Source of the DNA: Oligoflexia bacterium
Lineage (GTDB): Bacteria > Bdellovibrionota_C > UBA2361 > JBGSMV01
Assembly (NCBI GenBank): GCA_019694515.1
Contig: JAIBBU010000002.1
Span: 62,001-126,000 of the forward strand
Direction: 5' to 3'
DNA length: 64,000 nucleotides
Made by a program: the position numbers and the translations under genes. Under the pieces are notes generated by a model that was given only the letters and a program-made list of their open reading frames with translations, ran no database searches and had not been told where the DNA came from. Shown here piece after piece: positions 19,374 to 28,587 of this stretch. Position 1 is the stretch's first letter, and each line of letters begins with the position of its first letter.

Positions 19374-20921
19374 TTAAGCGGAGCGTCGAAAGATACGAAA
19401 GGTGCAGGGCTCTTGGGCGATGTTCAGCCGTGTAATTTCGAAGACCTTGGTATAACGCTCCTGAAGCAAAAGTTTCAATTGCTTCTCGGCGGACGAGCTG
19501 AGTTTGGAAAGTTCGGGTTTGTCGAAGGTAACAACGACCGTGGGGGGGTCGTTAGTGAGCGCGCCTAAGAATAATTTCTCATATTTGCCAAAGACATGCA
19601 GGGCCCGATCTGCTTCGGTGGTAATGGAGCGATCGGGATGGATCATGATCTGGTTACCGAAGGGATAATCCGAGTGGCGACCGAGGCGCGCCTGTAAATC
19701 CATTCGATAACCCCAGACTAACAGACGATCCTGGGTGCCAAGATTACGCTGCAAAAAACTGATGGTTTCACTGGCTCCATCATCAAAGCCTGCCTTGGGA
19801 AGCTGCGCCATGGTTTGATAGCTTTGCAGCAGCGCGATCAGCACCGGAGTTAGAAGTAATCCGGAATACACTCTGCGCCCAGCGATCGGAAGGCGGGTAA
19901 AGAAGCTGCTGGAACAAACGGCCAGGTAGGCCAAGAGCGGGTTAAAGGGGATCGTGTAGTACTGGAAATCTCGACCGCTGAAAAAAGTCGTGCCTAGAAG
20001 GACGAAGATAGCGGTGCTAAGAAGCAGCCGCTCACCCTCTGCCAACTGCATACGGTGGGTCGCTATTGCCAGGACACCGATCGCGGCAAAGGTGCTCAGA
20101 AATGGGGTCATGGTGATTAGATAGCGATGCACCCACAGCCAGCTGTGCAGCTTGGCGCTAAAACCGAGACTCGCCGACCGAAAGAAAAAGGGGAAAACCA
20201 CGGTCTGTTCCCAGAATGGGAGCAGCGCATGGGTGCATGTGAGATAGATCAGCACCGCGCTGGGGGCAATTAACGCGGGGAAAATAAGCGCTCGCATCGG
20301 AGTTGCTTCGCTGTTGCGCAGCCCCGCGGAGCGTTGCCGCAAGACCCAAGTTGCGGCTGGCAGCACGAAGAGCAGCAAGGCACGCTGGTCGCACACGAAC
20401 GCCATGCCACACAGGAGCGAGGCCCAGCGCAGCATCCGGCCGTTCTGCAGGGCGCGGAAGCAAAAAAACAAAATCCAGATTAGAAATGTCGCCAATTCAT
20501 GCTGCGGGTAGAAAGCAAACGCCATCGGCGCGCGCGCCGTGATGTATAGCGCCGCTCCGAGCAGCGCCAGTGCGAAGGAGCAGCGCATTCGACAGAGCGC
20601 AAATACCCCGATGGCGGTCGAGACCTGAAAGATCAAGCGCGTAAGGCTGATTAGCTGCGGCCCGACACCGAACAGCTTGCCCAACGCCACAAAGGGCAGC
20701 AGGTATCCAAAGAAGTGATGGTTGTAGTCCTCGCGGTAGGGTACCACCCCGGCGAGCAGGTTTAACGTGTGCAGCAGCGTCTCGCCGTTATCGTAGTATT
20801 CGAAGGTTAGGACCCGTGACGGAGCGTCCGCCCAGAAATAAAGCAGTACGCAGCTCAAAAGGGCAAGTCTGTATTCTGGCCATCGACGGTTGGGGGGCTG
20901 GCTTGGAGTATCGGTGTTCAC
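19374..20921 (-). CDS. Polytopic membrane protein, GT-C-like
   Basis: A 515-residue protein with about ten membrane segments. The first loop (FEYYDNGETLLHTLNLLAG then VPYREDYNHHFFGYLLPF) has the acidic/His arrangement of GT-C glycosyltransferases. A soluble C-terminal segment follows. It starts eight bases after the dnaB stop on the same strand and converges with the TPR lipoprotein gene. It may share a transcript with dnaB, although the functions look unrelated. Substrate unknown. Confidence 0.74.
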   Translation of the reverse strand: MNTDTPSQPPNRRWPEYRLALLSCVLLYFWADAPSRVLTFEYYDNGETLLHTLNLLAGVVPYREDYNHHFFGYLLPFVALGKLFGVGPQLISLTRLIFQVSTAIGVFALCRMRCSFALALLGAALYITARAPMAFAFYPQHELATFLIWILFFCFRALQNGRMLRWASLLCGMAFVCDQRALLLFVLPAATWVLRQRSAGLRNSEATPMRALIFPALIAPSAVLIYLTCTHALLPFWEQTVVFPFFFRSASLGFSAKLHSWLWVHRYLITMTPFLSTFAAIGVLAIATHRMQLAEGERLLLSTAIFVLLGTTFFSGRDFQYYTIPFNPLLAYLAVCSSSFFTRLPIAGRRVYSGLLLTPVLIALLQSYQTMAQLPKAGFDDGASETISFLQRNLGTQDRLLVWGYRMDLQARLGRHSDYPFGNQIMIHPDRSITTEADRALHVFGKYEKLFLGALTNDPPTVVVTFDKPELSKLSSSAEKQLKLLLQERYTKVFEITRLNIAQEPCTFRIFRRSA

Positions 20922-20929
20922 GGAACCGC

Positions 20930-22390
20930 TTAGAACGGATCGCTCTCAAGCGGGCCAAAGTCCGGAGGCGTGCCTCCGCCATCATCTTGCGCTACTTCCC
21001 CTTCGAAGAGTGAGTCAAAACGGGTGAATTCAGGCGAGAACGCCAGTCTTACGGTTCCTGTAGGTCCGGTACGCTGCTTCGAGATGATTAACTCGGCGAT
21101 ACCCTTGTCGGGGGAATTCTCTTTGTTGTAAACCTCGTCGCGATAAATAAACATGATGATATCCGCATCCTGCTCGATCGCACCGGATTCGCGCAGGTCC
21201 GACATCTGAGGGCGCTTATCGTTACGGGACTCGACCGATCGATTGAGCTGCGAGAGCGCGATCACCGGAACGTTGAGCTCCTTGGCCAGAGCCTTGAGCG
21301 AACGCGAGATATCCGAAATCTCCTGTTCTCGACTATGTGAGTAGGTCGGACTGCGCATCAGCTGCAGATAGTCGACTATGATCAAAGAGAGCGGGTGTTC
21401 GCGATGAAGTCGGCGCGCCTTTGCCCGAACTTCCGTAACCGTAACTGCGGGTGTGTCGTCCAGAAATATGGGAGCATTCGAGATGCGGCTGGCGGCTTCG
21501 ACTAAGCGGGGGAAATCCCGATCTCCCAGATTTCCCACGCGCACCTTGCTGTTATCCACGCGGGCTTCGCCGCACAGCATACGCAGCACTAACTGCTCCT
21601 TCGACATTTCCAGGGTAAAGAAGGCTACTGCCCGGGGCGTCTCGGTGGAGGAGTGAATGGCGATATACTGTGCCATGTTGAGCGCCAGCGCCGTTTTCCC
21701 CATAGAGGGACGTGCGGCAATAATAATCAGGTCCGAGGGCTGAAAGCCGGCCGTGAATTCGTTTAGTTTATCGAATCCCGTAGGCACGCCCGTAACCATG
21801 TCCTTCTGGTTGTAGAGCTTTTCCACCAGCTTGATGGAGTCGTGAATGACATCGCTGACCCGGTGAAAAGAGGGTCGCACCCGATTCTCTGATACCCCTA
21901 GAATCTTCTGTTCGGTGGCATCCAGAAATTCTTCAACTTCCCCCTCTATGTCAAAAGCCTGCGAGATGATCATCGAAGCTTCGTGGATCACTTTACGGCG
22001 CAGCGACATCTCTTTCACAACTCGGGCGTAGTATCCGACGTTGGCAGAGCTAGGGACCGCCGAGGAGAGCCGCGCCAGATTCTCAGGGCCGCCGCACTGT
22101 TCGAGGGTGCCGGCGCTGCGAAGCTGTTGACTGAGGGTGATTACGTCGATCGGCTCGTTTCTGTCGACCAGCGCGCCCATAGCGGCGAAAATTGCAGAAT
22201 GGTCTGGCCGATAAAAATCTTCAGCGGTCAGGCGCTCAAGAGCTACGTTAATGGCCTCATTATCTAAGAGTATTCCTCCCAGTACTGACTCTTCGGCCTC
22301 CAGTGAGTGCGGAGGTATGCGTGTGCCGTAAGCGGCGTCGACGGCGGGAACCTTCCTTTGCACGAACGCAGGCTTTCGAAAGGTATTCAT
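20930..22390 (-). CDS. dnaB: Replicative DNA helicase DnaB
   Basis: A 486-residue protein. The N-terminal domain begins PPHSLEAEESVLGGILLD. The RecA-like helicase domain has Walker A ARPSMGKT (residues 226-233), Walker B around LIIVDYLQLM, and the late arginine-finger region (QRTGPTGTV). Length is close to that of typical DnaB. No intein is present. It unwinds DNA at the replication fork. The ATG at 22390 follows AAGGA at good spacing and lies three bases after the NYN-domain gene, implying co-transcription. Confidence 0.97.
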   Translation of the reverse strand: MNTFRKPAFVQRKVPAVDAAYGTRIPPHSLEAEESVLGGILLDNEAINVALERLTAEDFYRPDHSAIFAAMGALVDRNEPIDVITLSQQLRSAGTLEQCGGPENLARLSSAVPSSANVGYYARVVKEMSLRRKVIHEASMIISQAFDIEGEVEEFLDATEQKILGVSENRVRPSFHRVSDVIHDSIKLVEKLYNQKDMVTGVPTGFDKLNEFTAGFQPSDLIIIAARPSMGKTALALNMAQYIAIHSSTETPRAVAFFTLEMSKEQLVLRMLCGEARVDNSKVRVGNLGDRDFPRLVEAASRISNAPIFLDDTPAVTVTEVRAKARRLHREHPLSLIIVDYLQLMRSPTYSHSREQEISDISRSLKALAKELNVPVIALSQLNRSVESRNDKRPQMSDLRESGAIEQDADIIMFIYRDEVYNKENSPDKGIAELIISKQRTGPTGTVRLAFSPEFTRFDSLFEGEVAQDDGGGTPPDFGPLESDPF

Positions 22391-22393
22391 GAT

Positions 22394-23098
22394 CTAATCC
22401 TTCCAAATGGTCTCTGAGTCTGAAAGATCGATCCACTTGGCGGCCGACTTCAAAATGTTATCATGATTGAAGCGGCCAAAGTCTGCTGTAACTGTATCAA
22501 CCCCGATCTCTCTAGCAAGTGAAATCGCATAGACTAGATCACGGCTGGGGCAAACCACGATAACCGAGCGTAAAACCTCAGTGCCTGGGGCGAGCTGTTC
22601 GGGAATGGGCTCCGGTTGAGGATTCGGTTCGGCTTCAGGAACGGGTTGTAAGCGCATGGGCCGGGCTCCGCCGGGGAGGGGCATTGCGATTCCCGGGCCG
22701 CTAGGGGGCTTAGCCATGGGCTCCTCTAATGCCGGCGCAGGAAAGGCCGAGTGACCCATAGCGAATGCCGCGATATCCGCGGACATCTCGGAGTCGATGC
22801 TAACCTGGCGGGAGACTCCTTTGGGGGGCAGGCGCTTCACAAAAACCGATAAGCCTGCGCGCGAGACAGCATCAAGAAAGGCTCGATGTCTGGAGTCGTC
22901 CTCGTAGGGAATCAGGGTATAGTAGCGAGCGACTAGGGGGGTCGTGCCGGCTGAAACGCCGCGTATTAGCGCTGAGAGATCGACGCGCCGGTTAAGGCGC
23001 CTGGTTGCTCGGTCCAGTCCAGTGCCATCGATAAAAATACCGACCAGACGTTTTTGGCGTCGCTTTACGATGACTTTAGACTCTTCTTCCCGCGGCAC
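22394..23098 (-). CDS. NYN/PIN-like domain protein
   Basis: A protein of about 234 residues. The N-terminal half (LVGIFIDGTGLDRATRR, then a Ser/Lys-rich strand region) and the last ~55 residues (IVVCPSRDLVYAISLAREIG, then VDTVTADFGRF) together resemble the LabA/DUF88 NYN fold. That fold includes PIN-like nucleases. A proline-rich insert separates them. The start is uncertain: GTG at 23098 has GGA upstream, and a TTG at 23116 would add six residues. It is co-directional with dnaB and three bases from it. Nuclease activity is not established because some expected acidic residues are not obvious. Confidence 0.62.
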   Translation of the reverse strand: MPREEESKVIVKRRQKRLVGIFIDGTGLDRATRRLNRRVDLSALIRGVSAGTTPLVARYYTLIPYEDDSRHRAFLDAVSRAGLSVFVKRLPPKGVSRQVSIDSEMSADIAAFAMGHSAFPAPALEEPMAKPPSGPGIAMPLPGGARPMRLQPVPEAEPNPQPEPIPEQLAPGTEVLRSVIVVCPSRDLVYAISLAREIGVDTVTADFGRFNHDNILKSAAKWIDLSDSETIWKD

Positions 23099-23166
23099 TT
23101 CAATTTTTCCAGTCAAGCACTTGGATCTAGCGTTAAAGCTATTTCCGTAAGTAATTCTGAGCCGTG

Positions 23167-23195
23167 AGGATAATATTAGGGCGGCGGTTAGTCAA
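23167..23195 (-). promoter_or_regulatory. Candidate promoter for the NYN-dnaB unit
   Basis: On the minus strand TTGACT (23195-23190) and TATCCT (23172-23167) are spaced 17 bases apart, about 50-70 bases before the NYN-domain start. Matches to consensus are 5/6 and 4/6. TATTAT overlaps the spacer end as an alternative. Confidence 0.38.
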
Positions 23196-23287
23196 AGCCG
23201 CCGTGATTTAATACGGAATTAAAGCGTTCCAGCGCTGGGGATCGCGGGGGGGGGCAGCCCATTCCGCCAATGCTGGAGGGGCGAAGG

Positions 23288-23866
23288 TTACTTGACCTCG
23301 ATCGGGGCGCCAACAGGCAGGCGGTAGTAAATTCTGGAAAGGTCTTCCTCGCTCATGCGGACACCGCCGATTTCGTCGAGCCAGATCGGCCCGCTATGAA
23401 TGGGGGTGTCCTTATCAATATAGAGCACAAAATCGCCCAACGCCCCACGGCGGAATCTTTGACGATCTCCTTTCGCGGGGACTGCGAGGTGGCGCTGCTC
23501 GAAATAGCTATCGGGTGCATACCACAGCGCGTTTCTCTGCTTGTGGAGAAGATGATAGGTCGTGGGCTTTATCTTCTGAATCCCTTCACCCTGCATCGCA
23601 TTGATCATGGTTTCACCGTCCATGAGAGCGATATTCCCCGTTGCGCTCTGAATTGAAAGCCAAACTCCCGTATGCGCAGCGCTAACAGGCAAGAAGGCCA
23701 GTACGCTTTCAGGAGCAACCTCGGAAACAGGCGGGACCGACCGTGCGATTACGATTACGCCATCCTTCATTAAGGCCGACTTTGCCGGAGCAATGCCGGG
23801 ATGCGGGGCGCAGGCTCCTAACGCTAAAACAAAAAACATCGCCCAAGCTGTTCTTAGTGTGTTCAT
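23288..23866 (-). CDS. YkuD-like lipoprotein lacking the catalytic Cys
   Basis: A 192-residue protein with a lipoprotein signal peptide (ALGAC, Cys19). The C-terminal half resembles an L,D-transpeptidase (YkuD) domain: FVLYIDKDTPIHSGP stands where the first His motif lies, and IGGVRMSEEDLSRIYYRL stands where the active-site motif lies. In active enzymes the latter reads SHGCxR. Here the His and the nucleophilic Cys are replaced by Ile and Gly while the following Arg is kept. It is therefore probably inactive or acts as a binding protein. Unrelated to the flanking dnaB unit and divergent from the lytic transglycosylase. Confidence 0.7.
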   Translation of the reverse strand: MNTLRTAWAMFFVLALGACAPHPGIAPAKSALMKDGVIVIARSVPPVSEVAPESVLAFLPVSAAHTGVWLSIQSATGNIALMDGETMINAMQGEGIQKIKPTTYHLLHKQRNALWYAPDSYFEQRHLAVPAKGDRQRFRRGALGDFVLYIDKDTPIHSGPIWLDEIGGVRMSEEDLSRIYYRLPVGAPIEVK

Positions 23867-24050
23867 AAGGGCGCTCCTGAAAATGCAATATCTCTATATA
23901 GTTAAATAGCCGGTTGGGGAAAAGCCCGCAAGATCTAACTATCTAGCGGCTAACCTCGATCTGGGGTTATTTTTAGGCTGCGCTTGTCTTCTGTCGCTAA
24001 TTTAGGGAAGGATACCAGCCTCTGTCTTTCAAGTTGGGACAAGGTTGCTG

Positions 24051-24842
24051 ATGTATTCGTTAAGCATTGATTTGAAGCTAATGCCGTTGTGGCGAGTCCT
24101 GATATTACTTCCCCTGCTATTACTAAGCAGCTGTGTCTACAGGCCGCTATTTTCATTCGGCGGCCCATCGCACCAGGTGGATATCAAAACCCAGGTGGCC
24201 CAGGCGCGAGCCGAACATCCTGAACTCCTCCCCCCGCCATCCGTGACGGCGGTAAAACTGCCTGCGCCGAGGTTGGAGATGACCCCGGAGGTAAAACGAG
24301 AGTTGGTGAACATGGACCGCGGCCAGCTCGTCCCAGCCTCGCTTGAACGAGGAGCTGATCATCTGCCTATCATGCAGGAAATCTTGCTGGATGAAGGAAT
24401 TCCGGTAGAGCTGGCTAATCTGGCCTTGATTGAAAGTGGTTTTAACTCCGAAGCTCGGAGTCATGCCGGAGCTGTTGGTCTATGGCAGCTGATGGCGCCC
24501 ACTGCCAAGCTGTATGGGCTCAAAGTGAATCTATTCGAGGATCAGCGAAAGGATCCGATCCTTTCAACTTTGGCTGCGGCGCGGCATCTTCGGGACCTCT
24601 ATCAAAATTACAATGATTGGAACCTGGTGTTGGCTGCTTACAATGCCGGGAGCGGCACTCTTAATCGGGCCATTTCAACCTCCGGTAGCAGCGATTACTG
24701 GGCTCTAGCTCGGACTGGAAGACTTAACACTGAGACGGCACGCTTTGTGCCGCGCTTCATCGCGAGCTGTTTGCTATCGAAAGATGGAGACACTCGAATA
24801 CTAACTGCCAGCGCTGCTGATCGCCGCAATTCCATCGGGTAG
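24051..24842 (+). CDS. Lytic transglycosylase lipoprotein (SLT/MltD-like)
   Basis: A 263-residue lipoprotein (LLLLSSC) with an SLT domain. The catalytic Glu lies in LALIESGFNSEARS, followed by GAVGLWQLMAPTAKLYG and AAYNAGSGTLNRAI, the canonical order of family 1 transglycosylases such as MltD and Slt. It would cleave peptidoglycan glycan strands in the periplasm. There are no C-terminal LysM repeats, unlike full MltD. The ATG at 24051 follows ACAAGG; an ATG at 24081 is also possible and would give a neater signal peptide. The ispF gene begins six bases after the stop. Confidence 0.9.
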   Translation: MYSLSIDLKLMPLWRVLILLPLLLLSSCVYRPLFSFGGPSHQVDIKTQVAQARAEHPELLPPPSVTAVKLPAPRLEMTPEVKRELVNMDRGQLVPASLERGADHLPIMQEILLDEGIPVELANLALIESGFNSEARSHAGAVGLWQLMAPTAKLYGLKVNLFEDQRKDPILSTLAAARHLRDLYQNYNDWNLVLAAYNAGSGTLNRAISTSGSSDYWALARTGRLNTETARFVPRFIASCLLSKDGDTRILTASAADRRNSIG

Positions 24843-24848
24843 TCTAAG

Positions 24849-25349
24849 GTGACTGCGCCAAACACGCTGCGAGTTGGTCACGGGATCGATATCCACGCCT
24901 ACATCAAGGGTAGAAAGCTGCTGCTTGGTGGCATCCAGATTCCTTACGACCGTGGACTGGACGGCCATAGCGACGCCGATTGTTTGCTGCACGCTGTGAT
25001 TGATGCCCTGCTGGGAGCGAGCGGCGGATCCGATATTGGGGTGCGATTTCCTAACAATCAATCCCAATGGAAGGATGCCGAGAGTACGAAGTTGCTTGCG
25101 CTGGTTTGGGCTGAGTTGAGCACAGCAGGCTGGGAATTTATTAACATGGACGCAAGTATCTTGGCGCAGGAGCCCAAGTTGCAGCCCTTCATACCCGCGA
25201 TGCGCTCGAAGATTGCCGCAATATTGAATTGTGACGTTGGGCGCATCGCGATCAAAGCAACCACGACCGAAGGCTTGGGATATGTAGGGCGAGGCGAGGG
25301 CGTCGAGGCGCATTGTGTGGTCTTGCTTTCTAAAGCGACGGGGGCATGA
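24849..25349 (+). CDS. ispF: 2-C-methyl-D-erythritol 2,4-cyclodiphosphate synthase
   Basis: A 166-residue protein matching IspF over its full length. It shows GHGIDIHAY (metal-binding Asp and His near the N-terminus), GHSDADCLLHAVIDALLGA, and near the end AIKATTTEGLGYVGRGEG. IspF is a cytoplasmic homotrimer that forms the cyclodiphosphate in the non-mevalonate isoprenoid pathway. This pathway also feeds the polyprenyl lipids needed by the glycan genes here. GTG start. Its stop overlaps the folB start as ATGA. Confidence 0.96.
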   Translation: MTAPNTLRVGHGIDIHAYIKGRKLLLGGIQIPYDRGLDGHSDADCLLHAVIDALLGASGGSDIGVRFPNNQSQWKDAESTKLLALVWAELSTAGWEFINMDASILAQEPKLQPFIPAMRSKIAAILNCDVGRIAIKATTTEGLGYVGRGEGVEAHCVVLLSKATGA

Positions 25350-25699
25350 GGAACTTTTTGATCGAAGTTAAGGGATTGCGGCAGTCGACCAGGCTGGGCT
25401 GGAGCGTCGAGGAAAGATCCGCACCGCAAGAGATCGGAATTGACCTCGAAGTCGCCGTAGCAGTAGGAGAGGGGGTTTCCCAAGATCAGACCGAGACAAC
25501 CGTGGACTATCGCCTGATCGTTGCCGCGATTAAACGCTTATGTGCGGAGCAGGAATGGAAGATGCTCGAAAAGATGTGCATGGATGTGGCCTGGGAAGTG
25601 AAATCTCTCGCGCCTCAGGTCCAGGCGGTAAAGGTTCAGATCAGCAAGAATGTCTTTAGCGAAGTGGAACGGTTGAGTGTCGCTTATCATTTAAAATGA
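25346..25699 (+). CDS. folB: Dihydroneopterin aldolase
   Basis: A 117-residue FolB-type protein. It shows FLIEVKGLRQSTRLGWSVEER at the start (usual motif: L.G....GV...ER), TVDYRLIVAAIKRL in the middle (TVDY signature) and VKVQISKNV at the end. It cleaves dihydroneopterin in folate synthesis. The ATG overlaps the ispF stop, so the two are translationally coupled. The last nine bases overlap the 3' end of the convergent PAP2-family gene. Confidence 0.92.
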   Translation: MRNFLIEVKGLRQSTRLGWSVEERSAPQEIGIDLEVAVAVGEGVSQDQTETTVDYRLIVAAIKRLCAEQEWKMLEKMCMDVAWEVKSLAPQVQAVKVQISKNVFSEVERLSVAYHLK

Positions 25700-26821
25700 A
25701 ATGCCGCGGCGAGCGCGTACAAGTCTGAACGAGAGCCAACTGGCAAAGATTGCCATTGCCAATCCGGCATAACCATCGACCGCGTAGTGCCATTGCAGGA
25801 ATACCGAGCCGAACCAAATCGCCAGAAAATAGATCGCTCCGAAAAACCCTGCCACCGAAGATAGGGCGCAAAGAAAAATGAAAATCATTGCAACCGCAGC
25901 TACATGTAAGCTTGGCATGGCGGCGATGCCATAGAAATAGTTAGGCAAGCGGTGATTTAAGATCAGGTCGAAGCGTGCCTTCCAAAGATCCTCCTGGTAA
26001 ATTTTGGCGTTCCAGATGCGTGCCGCCTGATACTGCTCTTCATAGCTCGGTGGGATATCGGTGGTAACCGGGAATTGGAATACATGCTGCTGAAGTTCGG
26101 GCGGAACAGAGTGCTGGCCTAGGATGGCATAGCAGGGGCCATCGGTGGGTGCCACTAGGTAGGCCAAACCGCCGATCGACCAGAGCAGCGCGTAGGCAAA
26201 AAAGTAACGCTCCGTCAGCAAGCGACCTTTCAGCTCCAGCAAGAATAACACGCTGACCAGCACTTTGAAGTCAAAATACTTGATGTACAGCCAGTCCACC
26301 AGCAGCGCGAGCTCGCCGTTAGATCCGAATGTCTGCATCAGCCAAATATTGGGCTGAACTCCGAAGTGCAGTTTTCGATCAAGATTCCAGAAGAAGAGAT
26401 CGTGATTAGATGGATTTATGAACAGCACCACATGCTTGAGGTGTAAAAAAAAGTAAATTACACCCAGGATCGAGAAGCCGCGGCGAAAGTTTCGCAGATA
26501 CCAGTCCAGAGTTAGGTAGGGACTGCAGATCTCCAAAATCTGAGACTGCGAGCGGGGCCAGCCGCCTGCTGCATGTCTAAAGCGCAGCAACTTACCAAGG
26601 GTGATCGCCGCCCCCAGGATGCCAGCGGCCAAAACCAGCTTGCAGAGATCGAGAAGAAAAAAAGTGGCTAGAGTCCAAGAGAGCGGGAGGGGGCTGTGAG
26701 TGTATAAGATCGTGCATACCGTCAGCGCGAAAACTGCGAAGACCGCTTCGTAAGGGGTGGGACGGAGGTCAAGGCGCAGCAGCTCCTTATAGCATCGGAT
26801 TTTTGAGCTCGCTTGCGGCAT
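25691..26821 (-). CDS. PAP2-superfamily membrane protein (Aur1/inositol-phosphotransferase-like)
   Basis: A 376-residue polytopic protein. The C-terminal part contains AAMPSLHVAAVAM and WHYAVDGYAG, the two His-containing motifs of the PAP2_3 branch. That branch includes inositol-phosphoceramide synthase-like phosphotransferases as well as lipid phosphatases. It acts at the membrane on a lipid phosphate; whether it is a transferase or a phosphatase cannot be read. It starts five bases after the GT-C gene on the same strand, so the pair may modify the same lipid or glycan. Confidence 0.82.
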   Translation of the reverse strand: MPQASSKIRCYKELLRLDLRPTPYEAVFAVFALTVCTILYTHSPLPLSWTLATFFLLDLCKLVLAAGILGAAITLGKLLRFRHAAGGWPRSQSQILEICSPYLTLDWYLRNFRRGFSILGVIYFFLHLKHVVLFINPSNHDLFFWNLDRKLHFGVQPNIWLMQTFGSNGELALLVDWLYIKYFDFKVLVSVLFLLELKGRLLTERYFFAYALLWSIGGLAYLVAPTDGPCYAILGQHSVPPELQQHVFQFPVTTDIPPSYEEQYQAARIWNAKIYQEDLWKARFDLILNHRLPNYFYGIAAMPSLHVAAVAMIFIFLCALSSVAGFFGAIYFLAIWFGSVFLQWHYAVDGYAGLAMAIFASWLSFRLVRARRGISF

Positions 26822-26826
26822 ATCTT

Positions 26827-28581
26827 CTAAGGCAGAATTCTACCCAGGAAGTATAGATTCTCGTCGCGCAGAGGCTCAAGCCGGGAATTTATGAACTCCT
26901 GCCAGACGGCAAATTGAGCGGCGTCCAGGGATTGCGAGAAAACCCGTTGCGTCAGCGCTTTGTTGATCAGCACGTATTTGGTGGTCTGGTTATTGAAGAA
27001 CTCAGCCAAGGCCTTTGCGGGGTCAGCTTCCTTGAGCGATTCCAATACGGGAGTGGCGGAAAAATAGCTTCCTCTGACTCCCGGTTCGTAGAGGTAATAG
27101 CGATTTCCAGTAAGTAATAAATAGATATTTTCGTTAACGGGAACGTTGCTATTCGCGAATTTTATCATCTCATATTCTGGAATATGTCTCTGCAAATATG
27201 CATCGCGCGATAATCTTCCGCGCAGATAATCATATCCCCCCGAGCGCGTGAAAGAATCGTGGAGATAATAAAAGGCGAAAGCCACATTCAGCAGCAGGCA
27301 GCTGTTGTAGATTACCAGGCTTTTGAGACGCACTCGTCCAAGCACAATTCCGCTAAGCAAGCACAGCAGTAGGATCACAGGGGTCTGATAGCGAATCAGC
27401 GCGTGGAATAGGACGAGCGAAAGAAGAAAGTAACTTACGCTAAAAAATAGGGTAAAGCGCAGGAAGCGCTGCTCCTTGATCCGGCCGACTGCCCATACCC
27501 CAATCAGCAGCAGCGGTGTTAGGACTCCGTCAAATTGGGCCGGGTTGCCATCCTCACCAGTAAAAAAAACTCTTAACGGAATAAGAGCAATCTCTAACCA
27601 TGACTCGCCGTAGATATGCAGTCGATGGACGAGCGGAGCTGCGCCCATGAATGCAACGTTCGCCCCGTGTCCACCGAAAACGCCCTGCAAGAATGGGAAA
27701 AATGGATTGCCAGTCCAGACCATGTTTTGAAGCGGCCAGCCGCTGAATACTAGCGCCGCGATCGAAGCAGCTAATAGCGTTTGTTGAAAGGCCCGACGTG
27801 CCGGGAGACCATAATCAGAAAGCAGCACCGGCATGAGGCCAAGGAAGATCGCTACCGCCAGGACGCTGTTGTATTTGGTGGCAAGCATTAGTCCTAAGAA
27901 TGTGCCCGCGCTGAGAAGATCGGAGCGCCGCTGTTCGGAAGCAAAGCGCACGGTGCAATAAAAAGCTCCGCAAAACCAAGTCGCCATACTAAGATCGGCC
28001 ATCGGTTCGGATGCCAATCTGAGAAATAACGGAGTGCTGCAGATCAGCACCCCCGCAGCAAGGCGCGCCGGTCTTTCAAGCCCCTGCTCGGCAAGCAGCG
28101 TCAAAATCAGTGCGGCACCGATCGGCAGATAAAGGAGGTGATAGAGCGGGCAAAGAAAATCGACGCCGAGCTTCAGGAATCCCGCGTAGGCGAAGCTATC
28201 TAGTAACGGAAAATAGGACCACTCATTCCACGGCAGTTCGATAATCCGACCGGCGCGCAGCCATAATTTGGGAACCTCTAAATGATAGATCAACGCATCA
28301 CGGGCCGTAATCGGAAGCCAGCCCTGCAGCGCAGCAACCCCCAGGAGAAAAATGGCGCCGCAGCCGGCCAAAGCATGCAGAAAGCGGCCCTTTAGCAGTT
28401 CCTGTTTTAGAACTCCAAAGGCGCGCACTTCGCAAAAAGACAGAATCAGCAAGTGGATGGCCCAAAAGAGGAGATAGAGCGGGGTGCCGAGCGCAGCCGC
28501 ACCCAATGGGAAAAGGAGCAGTAATGAGATGCCGCTGAGGAGCAGGAGTTCAATTAAACTAAGATTAAAAAATCTGGCCAT
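26827..28581 (-). CDS. Polytopic membrane protein, GT-C-like
   Basis: A 584-residue protein with about a dozen membrane spans. The first loop has TARDALIYHLEVPKLWLRAGRI, and the DxxxYHLxxPK form is widespread in uncharacterised GT-C-type glycosyltransferases. The C-terminal ~130 residues are soluble. It lies between the PAP2-family gene (five bases downstream) and the UPF0173 hydrolase gene (six bases upstream), all on the minus strand. Donor and acceptor are unknown. Confidence 0.76.
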   Translation of the reverse strand: MARFFNLSLIELLLLSGISLLLLFPLGAAALGTPLYLLFWAIHLLILSFCEVRAFGVLKQELLKGRFLHALAGCGAIFLLGVAALQGWLPITARDALIYHLEVPKLWLRAGRIIELPWNEWSYFPLLDSFAYAGFLKLGVDFLCPLYHLLYLPIGAALILTLLAEQGLERPARLAAGVLICSTPLFLRLASEPMADLSMATWFCGAFYCTVRFASEQRRSDLLSAGTFLGLMLATKYNSVLAVAIFLGLMPVLLSDYGLPARRAFQQTLLAASIAALVFSGWPLQNMVWTGNPFFPFLQGVFGGHGANVAFMGAAPLVHRLHIYGESWLEIALIPLRVFFTGEDGNPAQFDGVLTPLLLIGVWAVGRIKEQRFLRFTLFFSVSYFLLSLVLFHALIRYQTPVILLLCLLSGIVLGRVRLKSLVIYNSCLLLNVAFAFYYLHDSFTRSGGYDYLRGRLSRDAYLQRHIPEYEMIKFANSNVPVNENIYLLLTGNRYYLYEPGVRGSYFSATPVLESLKEADPAKALAEFFNNQTTKYVLINKALTQRVFSQSLDAAQFAVWQEFINSRLEPLRDENLYFLGRILP

Positions 28582-28587
28582 TTGTGC

